Source of the DNA: Saccharomycopsis crataegensis
Taxonomy: Eukaryota > Ascomycota > Saccharomycetes > Ascoideales > Saccharomycopsidaceae
Direction: 5' to 3'
DNA: 64,000 bases
Assembly (NCBI RefSeq): GCF_037102585.1
Contig: NW_027043829.1
Location: 930,001-994,000 of the forward strand
The position numbers and the translations under genes are program-made. The notes beneath the pieces were generated by a model. The model searched no databases, was not told the DNA's origin, and saw only the letters and a list, made by a program, of their open reading frames with translations. This document shows, piece by piece, positions 30,548 to 40,647 of this stretch (positions are counted from its first letter, which is position 1; the number at the start of each line of letters is the position of its first letter).

Positions 30548-31948
30548 ATGGAAAGTGCAGGAATAATAACGAATCCCATTTTAGAACTCTCAAAGGACTA
30601 TGATTTAGCTTTCAAAAACATTGAGCAGGACAATATTTCAAGACTTCTTAATTACAAATCTGAGTATTTGTCAAACATTAACACTTTGCTACGTGACTCT
30701 ACTTCCAGAAATGAAGAGGAATCTGAAAAATCAGACCTGGTTGTTTCCGTTGAAAACGAGGGTCTTGAATTGTTGAAGGAGTTGGTTAATCCTCGCTATT
30801 TGGATAATATCCTTGAGCAGTATCACCTGTACTTTTCCAACGTCAAGTTCACTTATTTGGAACAAAGCACGAAAGAAAAGTTTCTCAGAAATATCGTGAA
30901 TTCGAAGTTCATCACTGTCAAAGAGCTTGAAACTATGAAATTCAATACCGCAAACAGCAAGAAAAAGCTCTGGGAGAAAAAACAAAAGAGAGATGAATTA
31001 TTGGTAAAAATCAATGAGGTATTGTGGTCAAATTATTCTAAATTCGAAGATATTAAAGAGTTGCAAGAAAAATCAAAGAGTTCCATAAAGCAATCCATGG
31101 AATTGTTGAAGAAAATCGACGCGTTAGAAAAAGAAAACTTGGATCATTACGAATCCAAATCTAATCATTTTGAAGATGACGAGCGGGTGATTGATTGTTT
31201 GCACTCCATTAATGACTACGATGACCTAATACAGGACTCAAAGGAAGATTCTTTAGTTTTCCAAGAGAGACAACGAAAGTCAATTGATTCTGCCTTGAAA
31301 GGTAATGTTTCTGCAGATAGTAGCATTGTTTCTAATTTTGGTGATTATTTATTGGTTAACTCTTCCAAGAATTTGGAGGCACTAATAAAGAAACGAAAAT
31401 TGAACATCGAAAACCTTCAAAAGGAACAAGAGATCGTTAAAAAGAAAATCAAGGCAAGTACAAAGGAACTTGAGAGCCATCACTCGAAATTCCAGGCCCT
31501 TGCTCAAGAAAATGATAAATTGAAGCAGTCGACCAAGGAAAATCATATAAAAAATGAGCTATTAATGCAAAAAAGGAAGGATCAGGGAGATGAAATGACA
31601 CTCAACTATATAAAAGGCTTTGCTAGTTGGGCAGCTGAGCTACTGGTGCTATTGAAGACGCTTGAAGACGCAAGCCTGAAAATGACTAATAATGAGAATG
31701 AAGTAGAGAATCACACTTGCCAAATCTACAACATTGCCTTAGTAAAGGAGCATGTGAAATACTTAATTAGATTTGAGAAAACCGGTAACTCATGTTACAC
31801 TATTTTGCAAGTCAAACTCAGTGGTACCGAGTCTGATCCTTTGATGAATGAGGAAAACGAAAAATTGGAAGCAACGCTTACCAAGACGAAGCCTTCGTTC
31901 AAAAATATTGTTGATATGTGCGAATGGCTTTCCAGTAACTCTATCTAA
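30548..31948 (+). CDS. KRE28: Kre28/Sos7-like kinetochore protein (Spc105 partner)
   Basis: 466 residues, largely coiled coil (about 60-350), with a globular C-terminal part. The block VKFTYLEQSTKEKFLRNIV (about 99-117) matches the conserved motif of the Sos7/Kre28 family, which binds Spc105/Knl1 in the outer kinetochore network. The coiled-coil section is rich in Lys and Glu (KKKLWEKKQKRDEL, KRKLNIENLQKEQEIVKKK). The C-terminus IVDMCEWLSSNSI may be the RWD-proximal end. Divergence in this family is high, so the call rests on one motif plus architecture; another coiled-coil kinetochore or spindle-pole protein is possible. Confidence 0.55.
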   Translation: MESAGIITNPILELSKDYDLAFKNIEQDNISRLLNYKSEYLSNINTLLRDSTSRNEEESEKSDLVVSVENEGLELLKELVNPRYLDNILEQYHLYFSNVKFTYLEQSTKEKFLRNIVNSKFITVKELETMKFNTANSKKKLWEKKQKRDELLVKINEVLWSNYSKFEDIKELQEKSKSSIKQSMELLKKIDALEKENLDHYESKSNHFEDDERVIDCLHSINDYDDLIQDSKEDSLVFQERQRKSIDSALKGNVSADSSIVSNFGDYLLVNSSKNLEALIKKRKLNIENLQKEQEIVKKKIKASTKELESHHSKFQALAQENDKLKQSTKENHIKNELLMQKRKDQGDEMTLNYIKGFASWAAELLVLLKTLEDASLKMTNNENEVENHTCQIYNIALVKEHVKYLIRFEKTGNSCYTILQVKLSGTESDPLMNEENEKLEATLTKTKPSFKNIVDMCEWLSSNSI

Positions 31949-32392
31949 TTTTTTAATGAATTAATTGTATAAATGTATTAATAGTATGATCTTGCTTTTA
32001 TTTGTCTTTTTTAAAGATATTTTGAGGCTACATATGCCCAAATAGTCCCAGATAGCACCGCACTTTTGAGAAAATATTCCTTAGGACTCGGGCAGAGCTA
32101 TGCTCTAATTCGCTTTCTTTTTGTTCTTCTTTTTATTCGCTCTGAGGTGGAGATTTCTGTAAATTGGACCCTTTCTTTTTCATAACCACTTGAAAGCCCC
32201 TAATGGTTGCAGGGCTCCAACATGCATGCCGATGAAAGATATCCTCGAAATGCCTTGTCCCTGGGTCGGCGTATATATAGTAGCGAGCATCCCACCATTT
32301 GTCAAGCACTCTTTAGATAATATATTGTTCAAATTAATATTCTCCAGAAAATATCTACTCAATCACCAATACTTAATTATAAATAAAGAGAC
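31949..32392. other. Promoter region of the small secreted protein
   Basis: Contains a good TATA (32272-32279), a CATGCATGC palindrome (32221-32229) and two ATTCGCT repeats (32107-32113 and 32134-32140). No gene seen. Confidence 0.5.
32272..32279 (+). promoter_or_regulatory. TATA box
   Basis: TATATATA 114 bases upstream of the ATG of the secreted protein gene; such strong TATA boxes usually mark regulated genes. Confidence 0.55.
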
Positions 32393-32899
32393 ATGAAGGG
32401 TCTGTTGATAGTGTTGTATATAATAGCAATATTGTCAGCCACAGGCCAGGCATACCCGATATTTTCTCGAAGAGAAAACCATGGCCAGGGAAATAGCAAT
32501 AATCGAAAAGCTGACCAAAATCAGTTTCCAGTGGATGAAAGCAAAAATGACGGAGCTTCTCGTTCAAAAGATTCGATTCTCAAGCTTATGAAAAGACTTC
32601 TGCTTGATGGTGTTCTATCTGCTGGGAATGTCATTAGTACTGGGTTAATGATTGCGGTTTCTGGACTTCAGTTGAAACAGATGTTAGATAGCTCACTGTC
32701 CTCCTCAACGACTGCTGTGGCTTCGTATGCTCCTACTGCTACTGCTGTCACCGTGGAACCACAAGCTGCCTCACAGACGGTAGCAGCAGTTTATGTCACA
32801 CAAACAGTATATCCTACGGTGAAATATGCTACTGTTGTTGCTCCTAATCAAGGTCAGATGCAATCAAGCATCCAGACTGTTGCTACTTCTATTGTATAA
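32393..32899 (+). CDS. Small secreted or cell-surface protein, unknown
   Basis: 168 residues, not recognised. A clear signal peptide (MKGLLIVLYIIAILSATGQA, cleavage likely after residue 20) is followed by a hydrophilic, Asn/Asp-rich segment with dibasic sites (RR at 26-27, RK at about 38-39) and then a KR at about 67-68, a consensus Kex2 site. After the KR comes a roughly 30-residue hydrophobic stretch (VLSAGNVISTGLMIAVSGL and neighbours), then a Ser/Thr/Val/Ala-rich tail with repeated TQTVYPTV and TVEPQ-like phrases and no GPI-anchor signal that I can define. It could be a Kex2-processed precursor, a single-pass membrane protein, or a cell-wall-associated protein. One codon after the KR is CTG, so one apparent Leu is probably Ser. 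The TATA promoter suggests regulated expression. Confidence 0.65.
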   Translation: MKGLLIVLYIIAILSATGQAYPIFSRRENHGQGNSNNRKADQNQFPVDESKNDGASRSKDSILKLMKRLLLDGVLSAGNVISTGLMIAVSGLQLKQMLDSSLSSSTTAVASYAPTATAVTVEPQAASQTVAAVYVTQTVYPTVKYATVVAPNQGQMQSSIQTVATSIV

Positions 32900-33495
32900 T
32901 CATAAGAGGATAGCACAATTCTTGTTTCTTGCAAATGACTTCATACCAAAATCTTTTTGTTGGGCTTAATGATTGACAACCATCCTTCCCTAATCTTATT
33001 TCTTCTTCATTCACTATTTAGTTTCCTTTCTTGTTTTTTTTTTTTTTTTTTTTAGAATGTCTTCATAATAGTGATTTACATACTAATTATCTTTTCCAAA
33101 AATATTATCGAAGCAGTTAAGTGATTGCTAAAGTTTACTCTTTCAAGTTCAGTTCTTCCGCTTCAATATGGGTGCTTAAAAACTCATAGCTACATTTTAA
33201 TATATTATAATTATTATTATTGTTGTTGCTCTTGTTGTTGCTGTTATTATTTGCACTGTCAGTATTCTGTTACATTCCGAACGGAAATGCCCAACTTTGC
33301 CTACCAATTGTCTTATCACAGAAATTTTGGTTGTGCGGCCCTGCCACAAAACTGCAATCAGAAAAAATTCTTTTTATTCTCTACTACTCGAAAGCATGGC
33401 AGTTGAATTAGATCATCATTGAAGGTTTTCTTCTTCTTCGCTAGAAGCCTAAAATTTTTGTTGAAAGCCAATTGATTCGTGTTGAGCTCAAAATC
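32900..33495. other. Intergenic, low-complexity; no supported gene
   Basis: Holds a T-run (33034-33053) and a TTGTTGTTGCTCTTGTTG stretch (33221-33250) that creates Cys/Leu-run open frames in two frames. These frames have no natural protein composition and overlap each other. Confidence 0.55.
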
Positions 33496-34776
33496 ATGGA
33501 TTTCTTCTATCTGGAAGGGCAGGACCCAAGTATTGAAGAAATTCTCCACTCGACATCGCCATATTATAACAAAGATGAAGATAGTAACATTATTGCCACA
33601 GAAGTAGCAAACAGGAAACCAACCTCTCCGACTTCAGTAATTATGGATGAAAGAACTCTTCTAAATTTAGATGAATATCTTAAAAGGCAACTAATGGCAA
33701 GCCATGATCACAGTGCCAATAATTCAAGCAATGTCATGAATTTCACAAAAGGCTTCATTTTGGGCCAACTATCAGTCATTGTTGTCATTATAATCTTTAT
33801 CAGGTTTTTTGTATTTTCTGAATCCGTCCCCAAAAATGCCGCTAAAGGTGGTAAGAAGAGTGCTATTCTCATAACCAATGAAACTATCATAAACGGTAAT
33901 GGGTATGTTGGAGGTATGAGCAGCGGAGGAGCCAAGAAAGGTGGTGTTTCTGATAACTCGAAGCTTGTTAAGAAGGCTCCTTCAAATAGAAAAAATTCGG
34001 CTAATTTATCTAATGAGGATGATGATAACGAAATGGCTATTATAATAAATAGTATATTGGAAAAAACCTATTATGATGTTAATACTCACCAAACGGAATC
34101 TTTGGATTGGTTCAATGTTTTAGTGGCACAAATTATTACCCAATTTAGAACTGAAGCTCTTTATGAGAATAATATTATCAATTCCTTAAATGAATTCCTT
34201 TCTAATGCCGGAGAAAAGAACAAAATCCCGGATTGGCTTGATACGATTAAGATAAATGAAATTAATATTGGAGATGACTTTCCAATTTTCAGCAACTGCA
34301 GAATCATCAAGAATAAACTCGGAAAATTAGAGGCAAAGATTGATGTTGATCTTTCAGATACATTAACCTTGGCAATAGAGACAAAGATTCTTGTAAATAA
34401 ACCAAAAGTCTTAACAGCGGCTCTACCGATTAAATTATCAGTTTCTCTCGTTAGATTTAGTGGCTGTTTGAATATATCATTAGACTCTGTACCAGAGGAC
34501 TGCTCCAAAGATATCAATACATCAGGTAGTGAGATGCGCCCTTTGCATTTAGGAGGTGTATTGAACTTTGGCTTCAGCGCAGATTACAGATTGGAATTTA
34601 AAACTGAATCATTAATTGGTGCCAGATCAAAATTAGAAAATGTTCCAAAAATATCTTACTTAATTGAAAATCAACTCAAAAATTGGTTTGTTGATAGGTG
34701 TGTGGAACCAAGATTTCAACTGATTCCCCTCCCTAACATGTGGCCGAGAAAAAAAAATACTAGAGGGAAAATTTAA
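33496..34776 (+). CDS. MMM1: ERMES subunit Mmm1
   Basis: 426 residues from the ATG at 33496. Mmm1 is the ER-anchored subunit of the ER-mitochondria encounter structure, where its SMP domain binds and passes phospholipids with Mdm12 and Mdm34. The N-terminus is lumenal and short, with one transmembrane helix at about 80-102 (KGFILGQLSVIVVIIIFIRF), a Gly/Ser/Lys-rich linker, then the SMP domain (about 185-420) with HQTESLDWFNVLVAQIITQF and VNKPKVLTAALPIKLSVSLV. Mmm1 works in the same lipid pathway as Mdm35 (13.8 kb) and the phosphatidylcholine enzyme Pct1 (37.7 kb). Convergent with the CSC1-like gene, with only 16 bases between stop codons, so their 3' ends must overlap. Confidence 0.93.
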   Translation: MDFFYLEGQDPSIEEILHSTSPYYNKDEDSNIIATEVANRKPTSPTSVIMDERTLLNLDEYLKRQLMASHDHSANNSSNVMNFTKGFILGQLSVIVVIIIFIRFFVFSESVPKNAAKGGKKSAILITNETIINGNGYVGGMSSGGAKKGGVSDNSKLVKKAPSNRKNSANLSNEDDDNEMAIIINSILEKTYYDVNTHQTESLDWFNVLVAQIITQFRTEALYENNIINSLNEFLSNAGEKNKIPDWLDTIKINEINIGDDFPIFSNCRIIKNKLGKLEAKIDVDLSDTLTLAIETKILVNKPKVLTAALPIKLSVSLVRFSGCLNISLDSVPEDCSKDINTSGSEMRPLHLGGVLNFGFSADYRLEFKTESLIGARSKLENVPKISYLIENQLKNWFVDRCVEPRFQLIPLPNMWPRKKNTRGKI

Positions 34777-34792
34777 ATCCAGCACTTTGTGT

Positions 34793-37408
34793 TCACTCCG
34801 CCAATTTTGGGAAGCCATTAATCATTATTTCCCCTTTGTCATTTAAAATGCAATTTTTATTGGTGGCTTGGATCCCCTTACTTCTCAAATACTCAATTTC
34901 TTTTGAGCTATTTCCATATTTGTCTCGAGGAAGCCAAATGAAATCTTTAGTTACATCATAGTCAAATGACGGATGTGAAAATGTTAGATTTTGATCAACG
35001 CAGCTGATTGAGCTGATTTTGATCTCCGTTTGCTTTCCACATTTGCCTATAATATTCTCTTCATTAAGATATTCAAGAGGCAAATAATGCGATGCAGAAT
35101 TATAGGAATTGTTGATATATATGTGAGTGCACGTGCTAATAGAAAATATTAGAACCATGAATGCACTGTGTTTAAAACAGATTGAATCATCGTTTTCATT
35201 CCTGACAAATAGGAATAGTCCAACTAAACAGATTTCAAGACAATAGATCCCATAGTATAATTGATTCAATGCCACTGGATAGAACTTGCCGTAAGTTTCA
35301 GAGTAGTTAGTTGGACTGTGACAAAACTTCAAAGAATATTTGAATGAAATGAAAATCAAAATGAAAGAAGCTGCACTGCATATCAATATCAATGGTGCAA
35401 TGACAGAGAAAATTATTGATAAGGATCCTAAAATTGAATATATTGGATATATCGATCCCCATTGTAGGGATTCTAAGTTTGAAATTTGTTTGAATTTTTC
35501 CCGGGGAGTCATTGGTCGTAACAATGGATTGAAAATGAAATTTTTGAGTAATAGATATGGTTGCAACATGTTGCTTCCTGCATATGCCAATCCTCTCAAT
35601 AATATGAATGAAAGGAAAAAATTTGAAGCCTTTGGGATATTTGTAGCCAACAATGTTGGAAGAGACACTGGGTTGTTAATGAAGTTTTCAAATATTGCCG
35701 TAACACTCGAAGAAACAGTAACAATCAAGAATACGTGAATAAAAAAGAATGTGAAACACCAATTTTGTATATCTATCTCAACTTCCGCGCCTGTAAGTTT
35801 TCCTTTCAAGATCGATAGCCATCTGAAAATGATTGGAATGAGCTCTGTGATGATGATTAAACTCAAAGCCGGAAAAACGCCTGAAATAAAATTTTTTACA
35901 GTATTTGAAGACGTGTCAATCCAAGAAAATAACGGGAAAGCAAAAGTGAAGTATTCCATTTGTGAAAATGACCCTATCATCATGGTTGGTATTGTCCAAA
36001 AAATAACCAAGAAGAGCTTCAATGCATTCGAAGTGAAATATCTGAATTTTTTCAACCAGAAATTGTTGAGCTGAACATTATTCCAAATAATATCTTTGGG
36101 GTTTATTTCAATCACTTTAAAATTGCTTTTGTTAGGGTCTGAACTAAGGAGTATTTGTTTTGCTATGTAGGCACTCACTTTGTTGTTGAATTGAACAAAC
36201 ATCTTATGATAGCATGGGATCCTATCATTTAACAATATGTTTCTCATTTCTAAAAATGCTTCCTTATTTTCAAGGTATTTTTGAATTAGAAGATCAACCA
36301 TATCAATTTCCTCACCAAAAAAAGGAATATTTATTTCGATTTCTCCCCATTTGAAAAGCAAATATGATCTTTGAAATCTTTTTTTTCTCGCACTGATTTG
36401 TTTTTGATTATCTTGTAACGCTTGTTGAATTACTAGGTCATCTCGATTCATAGATTCAAGTTCGATAACTATTGGAGTCGATATGTTGGAACTATTTGCA
36501 ATTACTAGGTTAGTGAGAATATCTTGGTTTCTATAAAATTTCCAGTTATTCGTCAAAATTTCTGTCTCCAATTTCTCTAATGATCGAAGAAGGCTTTTGC
36601 TTCGCTCATGTAACACTTCCAATTCGGTGAATCGATAAATGAACCAAATATTCTTGATTTTACCTGGAAGACAGTTGAGAGATGAAAGAAGAGGATTGCT
36701 TCTTAAATTATTTTCCAAGTATATTTGTTTATAATATTCAGGAATATTATCAATCATCATTACTGACTCGGCGTCTCTGTTTTTCAAGATAAAATTATGC
36801 CTCACTTTTATGAACATTCGAAGCTCATAAAATATTAAATAATGTGTTATGATAATGGTTATTATTGCTAAAATGAAATGGAAATTGAAGTGTGTTGCCT
36901 TATTTGGTGCGATATTTGACCATGTTAATCTGTCGAGCCCATGTACCCTACTATCCCCTGTACTTCCAGTATAATTGATGGGAAGAAGTACTGGGACGTT
37001 AATAACTGCCAAAATCAATGAAATGATTACCAAAAATCTCAAAAATCTCAAGCAGAAGTAAGCATCTAAGCCTGATAACTCAATGTATTCTGAAATATCA
37101 TAGCTGATTGACGGAATGACCCATCCGAAGAATTTCTCTGATAATCTTTCTACCTTGTGCTTATCTTCAACATAGAAACTTCTTGGCTGATATATTTGAG
37201 GAGCTTTTGGTCTAAGATATGAAAACAAAAAAATTTGGACTATCGTCAACACAATAGAAAATATCAAGGAGGACAAAAATGTCTTGATGGAGACTCCGGA
37301 TGATCTATGTGCTAGTAAACTCGAAGGATCACCAATGTATAAGAAATGAAAGAGTGAGATGTTGTAATGCGGTATTCCCAAGTCTGTACTATTTCTGCTT
37401 TGTATCAT
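34793..37408 (-). CDS. CSC1/OSCA/TMEM63-family membrane channel
   Basis: 871 residues, about ten to eleven transmembrane segments. The family (yeast Csc1, Rsn1, Phm7, Spo75) forms osmo- or mechanosensitive calcium-permeable channels. N-terminal three-helix block with YLRPKAPQIYQPRSFY after the first helix (about 65-85) and FFGWVIPSISYDISEYIELSGLDAY, then a large cytosolic domain (about 215-430), then the pore block with NNVQLNNFWLKKFRYFTSN and IPTMMIGSFSQMEY. The region from about 600 to 700 carries the DUF221 C-terminal helices with RPMTPREKF, and the protein ends in a soluble tail. Which of the paralogues it is cannot be told from sequence alone. Its short length favours CSC1 or SPO75. Confidence 0.8.
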   Translation of the reverse strand: MIQSRNSTDLGIPHYNISLFHFLYIGDPSSLLAHRSSGVSIKTFLSSLIFSIVLTIVQIFLFSYLRPKAPQIYQPRSFYVEDKHKVERLSEKFFGWVIPSISYDISEYIELSGLDAYFCLRFLRFLVIISLILAVINVPVLLPINYTGSTGDSRVHGLDRLTWSNIAPNKATHFNFHFILAIITIIITHYLIFYELRMFIKVRHNFILKNRDAESVMMIDNIPEYYKQIYLENNLRSNPLLSSLNCLPGKIKNIWFIYRFTELEVLHERSKSLLRSLEKLETEILTNNWKFYRNQDILTNLVIANSSNISTPIVIELESMNRDDLVIQQALQDNQKQISARKKRFQRSYLLFKWGEIEINIPFFGEEIDMVDLLIQKYLENKEAFLEMRNILLNDRIPCYHKMFVQFNNKVSAYIAKQILLSSDPNKSNFKVIEINPKDIIWNNVQLNNFWLKKFRYFTSNALKLFLVIFWTIPTMMIGSFSQMEYFTFAFPLFSWIDTSSNTVKNFISGVFPALSLIIITELIPIIFRWLSILKGKLTGAEVEIDIQNWCFTFFFIHVFLIVTVSSSVTAIFENFINNPVSLPTLLATNIPKASNFFLSFILLRGLAYAGSNMLQPYLLLKNFIFNPLLRPMTPREKFKQISNLESLQWGSIYPIYSILGSLSIIFSVIAPLILICSAASFILIFISFKYSLKFCHSPTNYSETYGKFYPVALNQLYYGIYCLEICLVGLFLFVRNENDDSICFKHSAFMVLIFSISTCTHIYINNSYNSASHYLPLEYLNEENIIGKCGKQTEIKISSISCVDQNLTFSHPSFDYDVTKDFIWLPRDKYGNSSKEIEYLRSKGIQATNKNCILNDKGEIMINGFPKLAE

Positions 37409-37716
37409 TATTTTTCATATAAATCTACCTAATCTGGTCCTCATTGTGTTTTCTTCAGCCTGTGCAAACATATTTGGCTCTTCTAGTGTTACACAAATAG
37501 GGCCAAATGGTCCCATCCGCGGGGGTACATTATGCATGCTGGAGAAAATTGTTGGTAAAAATTATTACCACGTGCCAGGGAAATGAGCAAAAAACCGTGT
37601 TTTTTTCGCTTGTGATTCTCCATGTGAGGTGAGTACATAGGCATTTTGTGAAATCAACGTCTTATAGCTAATGGCAAGACTATCTTCCTGAAAATTTCCT
37701 TAGAGATATCATCTTA
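37409..37716. other. Divergent promoter, CSC1-like gene and PCT1
   Basis: CACGTG at 37569-37574 and a CCGCGGG near 37518. No gene seen. Confidence 0.5.
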
Positions 37717-38997
37717 ATGCAAAAACAGAGCTCTAAAAGAATTGTCGCTTCGACTCCCAGAAAGTCGCAGAGAATGGCGGCCAAAAAGTCTAAAGAAGTA
37801 TTGAAAAAGCAGGAGGTTCCCAAGATTGATACAAAGGTTGTCAAGAAAGAAGCTCCTAAGATTGAGAAAACTACCGAAAAGCAAACACCTAAGGCTAAAG
37901 TGACATCTAGAAAAAGACGTCACTCGGATGTTGAGAAAGAAGCTACTAAGGCTGAAGCTGAGCTCAAGAAAAAAGAAAAAGAATGGGATGCAATGCTACC
38001 GGACCAATATAAAAAGTATCGTCCACGCGGATATCCTTTAAATTTACCAGAGGATACCAAACAGAATTTTAGAGTGTATTGTGATGGTATTTATGATTTG
38101 TTTCACATGGGGCATATGAATCAGCTTAAGCAATGTAAAGAAGTGTTTCCAAATGTTACTCTTGTTGTTGGGGTCCCATCTGATGAAGTGACTTGGAAGA
38201 ACAAGGGATTGACTGTGCTTTCTGACGAGCAACGTTGTGAAAGCTTGAAGCATTGCCGATGGGTTGATGAAGTTATTCCACATGCTCCATGGTCGGTGAC
38301 CCCAGAGTTCTTAGTTGAACACAAGCTTGATTTTGTTGCTCATGACGATATCCCCTACGCATCGGCTGATTCTGATGATGTTTACGCTGCAGTAAAAAGA
38401 ATGGGGAAATTTATTGTTACGCAAAGAACTGAGGGTATTTCTACTTCAGACATCATTACCAAAATCATCAGAGATTATGACAAATATTTACTTCGAAACT
38501 TTGCCAGAGGTGCTTCGAGACACGACTTGAATGTGTCTTGGTTCAAGAAGAATGAGTTAGAAATCAAGAAGCATATTGACGAGTTTAGACAATACTGGAA
38601 GAAAACTAACGCAAATTTGAATAATGCGTCGAAGGATCTTTATTGTGAAGTGAGAGAGTACTTGAGATACAGTTCTAGTGCTTTGAAGAAAATCAACTCC
38701 AATCCATCATTAAACACTTTCGTTGATAGTGCCAATAATAATTTGAACTCAACCTCTTCTAGAGCCACATCACCTGCTGCTGAACCTTTATCACCAGCAA
38801 CGGAATTCGCAATGAATTATTCTGGGAATAGAAGATCCATTATTGATAGTTTCAAAAAGTGGATGTTTAAACGAGACTCTTTTGATAGTGAGGATTCTGA
38901 TAGATATTCTCTTGAGAACTCTAAAGAAACTTCCCCAGACTCAGAATATTCCAATGATGATGCTGAAAGACCAAAAAGAAAGAGACAAAAAGTTTAA
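37717..38997 (+). CDS. PCT1: Choline-phosphate cytidylyltransferase
   Basis: 426 residues. Makes CDP-choline from CTP and phosphocholine, the control step of the Kennedy route to phosphatidylcholine, at nuclear and ER membranes. The basic N-terminus (KRIVASTPRKSQRMAAKKSK) suits nuclear localisation. The nucleotidyltransferase core has VYCDGIYDLFHMGHMNQLKQ with the HxGH motif, HCRWVDEVIPHAPW, DFVAHDDIPY and the RTEGISTSDII signature (about residues 108-250). After it comes the amphipathic membrane-binding helix region (KKHIDEFRQYWKKT) and a Ser-rich tail with several SP sites and a final basic patch KRKRQKV. Length matches yeast Pct1 (424). Confidence 0.94.
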   Translation: MQKQSSKRIVASTPRKSQRMAAKKSKEVLKKQEVPKIDTKVVKKEAPKIEKTTEKQTPKAKVTSRKRRHSDVEKEATKAEAELKKKEKEWDAMLPDQYKKYRPRGYPLNLPEDTKQNFRVYCDGIYDLFHMGHMNQLKQCKEVFPNVTLVVGVPSDEVTWKNKGLTVLSDEQRCESLKHCRWVDEVIPHAPWSVTPEFLVEHKLDFVAHDDIPYASADSDDVYAAVKRMGKFIVTQRTEGISTSDIITKIIRDYDKYLLRNFARGASRHDLNVSWFKKNELEIKKHIDEFRQYWKKTNANLNNASKDLYCEVREYLRYSSSALKKINSNPSLNTFVDSANNNLNSTSSRATSPAAEPLSPATEFAMNYSGNRRSIIDSFKKWMFKRDSFDSEDSDRYSLENSKETSPDSEYSNDDAERPKRKRQKV

Positions 38998-39420
38998 TCT
39001 TAATTATCATCTTAATGAAGTATATTGCATTTTATTATTGTTTCCCTTAAATTATTCCCTTGTGAATTATGTGTTGCTGTTTTTTTTTGTTTGTTTTCTT
39101 TATTTTCTTTTCGTTCAATTGTTGCAAATATGTCGCTATTGGGTTTGTTCATTTTTACTTTGTATTTGTTGCTACTTTGTACTTTTTGATTTTAATTTCT
39201 TTGTATCTATCTCTTCGAACCTCTCATCAAAAAATAATTCTATAATAAATATATTCAACTGAAAGTCTTACTGTTGTTACGTTATGCCAGTAAACCAATT
39301 TTTTTTACGTGGTGAAAGTGAATCTACCAAAAAAAAAAAAAAAAAAAATTGAGAGAGGAAGGAATGATATCTTAATAAGATGAAAGAGAAGTAACCCAAT
39401 TATTATCAGGCCATAGATAT
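38998..39420. other. Convergent intergenic region, T-rich
   Basis: 3' flanks of PCT1 and the unknown 267-residue gene. T-rich tract 39080-39115 and an A-run at 39330-39348. No gene seen. Confidence 0.6.
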
Positions 39421-40342
39421 TCAGCGCTTTCTTGATTTTCTTTTTCTTGGAGTGGATTGAATTCTTGTCAGTTTGTTCTCGATGTTATAGTCATCAGCAA
39501 AAGTGAGCTGATCATTCATTGAATCATCATACTGTTGGAAATTTCCTGATTCACTTAAAATTTTTTTTGCTTTTTCCTGTAGATCTGGGGTTATTATTCT
39601 TTCATTTGTTTCTTCTAAATACACTTTAATACTAAGAAGTGTCACTCTTCTCGCTTGAGCTTCTGATATCTCTTCGGAAGTGGGTGCCAAAGGACAGTCG
39701 ATATCATCGATATCATCCTCTAAAATTGCAGGATAGCAGCTACTTGTCCAATTATTGTCATTGATTATCAGAGGGATATTATCAATCCATATAGGTACCT
39801 TCTCCTTGTGTGACATGTTTGGATCTTGTCTAGGATTAAAAGCATCTGGAAATACACGCTTCTCAGTATTTTGCTCAACACAGCTGGTGCCAACATATTC
39901 ACTGTAAACTAGGCCACTATTATTTGTGAGTTTTTCTTCGTAGGCCGCCCCAGTGGACCTAAAATGAGTTCGCGTATCAGACATTGGAATTCCAAATCTC
40001 ATGTAGTTATTCAACTGATTAGACTGGGTAGCTTGATATGGAGTCTTTGATCTTACTGAAGGGTTATTGATAATATAGTTCGGGCGAGCAGGAGATGTAA
40101 ACGGGGAGTGTTTTTCTGGGGAAATCATCATCATATATGAGGCACCTTGATCACAAGGTGGATAGTGCTGATGAAGTGGAATGTGATATTGATGACTCGG
40201 TGAGGAATACTAACTAACGTTAGTAAATTTTTTCAATTAAACTTCACATTCGATTTTTCTTCAGGGTCTGATTATTTGAAACAGTTTGGAAGGGAATACG
40301 TGAACGAATATGGTATATTGTACTTACTATTGATTGTTCCAT
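39421..40342 (-). CDS. Unknown protein with CDK-type sites, two exons
   Basis: Model: exon 1 40342-40328 (MEQSI), intron 40327-40210 (118 bases; GTAAGT donor, perfect TACTAAC branch, TTAG acceptor), exon 2 40209-39421, giving 267 residues. Without the intron the product would begin inside the coding run at 40134, yet 25 more open codons stand between the acceptor and that ATG, so the two-exon form is better. The N-terminus is rich in His, Tyr and Pro; then come clustered Ser-Pro/Thr-Pro sites (ISPEKHSPFTSPARP), an acidic middle (LEDDIDDIDCPLAPTSEE), a predicted helix (ARRVTLLSIKVYLEETNER) and a basic end with STPRKRKSRKR, likely a nuclear localisation signal. It may be a cell-cycle-regulated nuclear protein; I do not recognise the family. 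Confidence 0.6.
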
Positions 40343-40647
40343 GTTTCAGGCGGTGAAGAGTCCCAAAGACCCTGATGAAGATTAGAGGGACGTGTAAATA
40401 TTAAAAGATCGTCCCAGAGATAAGAATCTCCGTTGAATTTATCTCCCAGTAGATATAATAATGAAAAATGGGGTCTTTTTGGTTTGTGTCACAGATAGAA
40501 AAGTCACAAAGATGTTTCTGCATGATGCATTATGAGCGATGTTTGTGGCCCTGACGATCATCACCCAAATCTTGGAAGAGCCGAAATACTTCGGAGCACC
40601 AACTTTCCTAGAGCCCAACGAAAAGAAAACCCAGCTTATAGTGCCAA
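40343..40647. other. Divergent intergenic region before MSM1
   Basis: About 300 bases; no gene and no clear motif seen. Confidence 0.5.

Noticed and set aside
33125-33411. Overlapping open frames rich in Cys and Leu runs
   Set aside because: They come from a TTG/TGT-type repeat, occur in two frames at once and have no natural composition.
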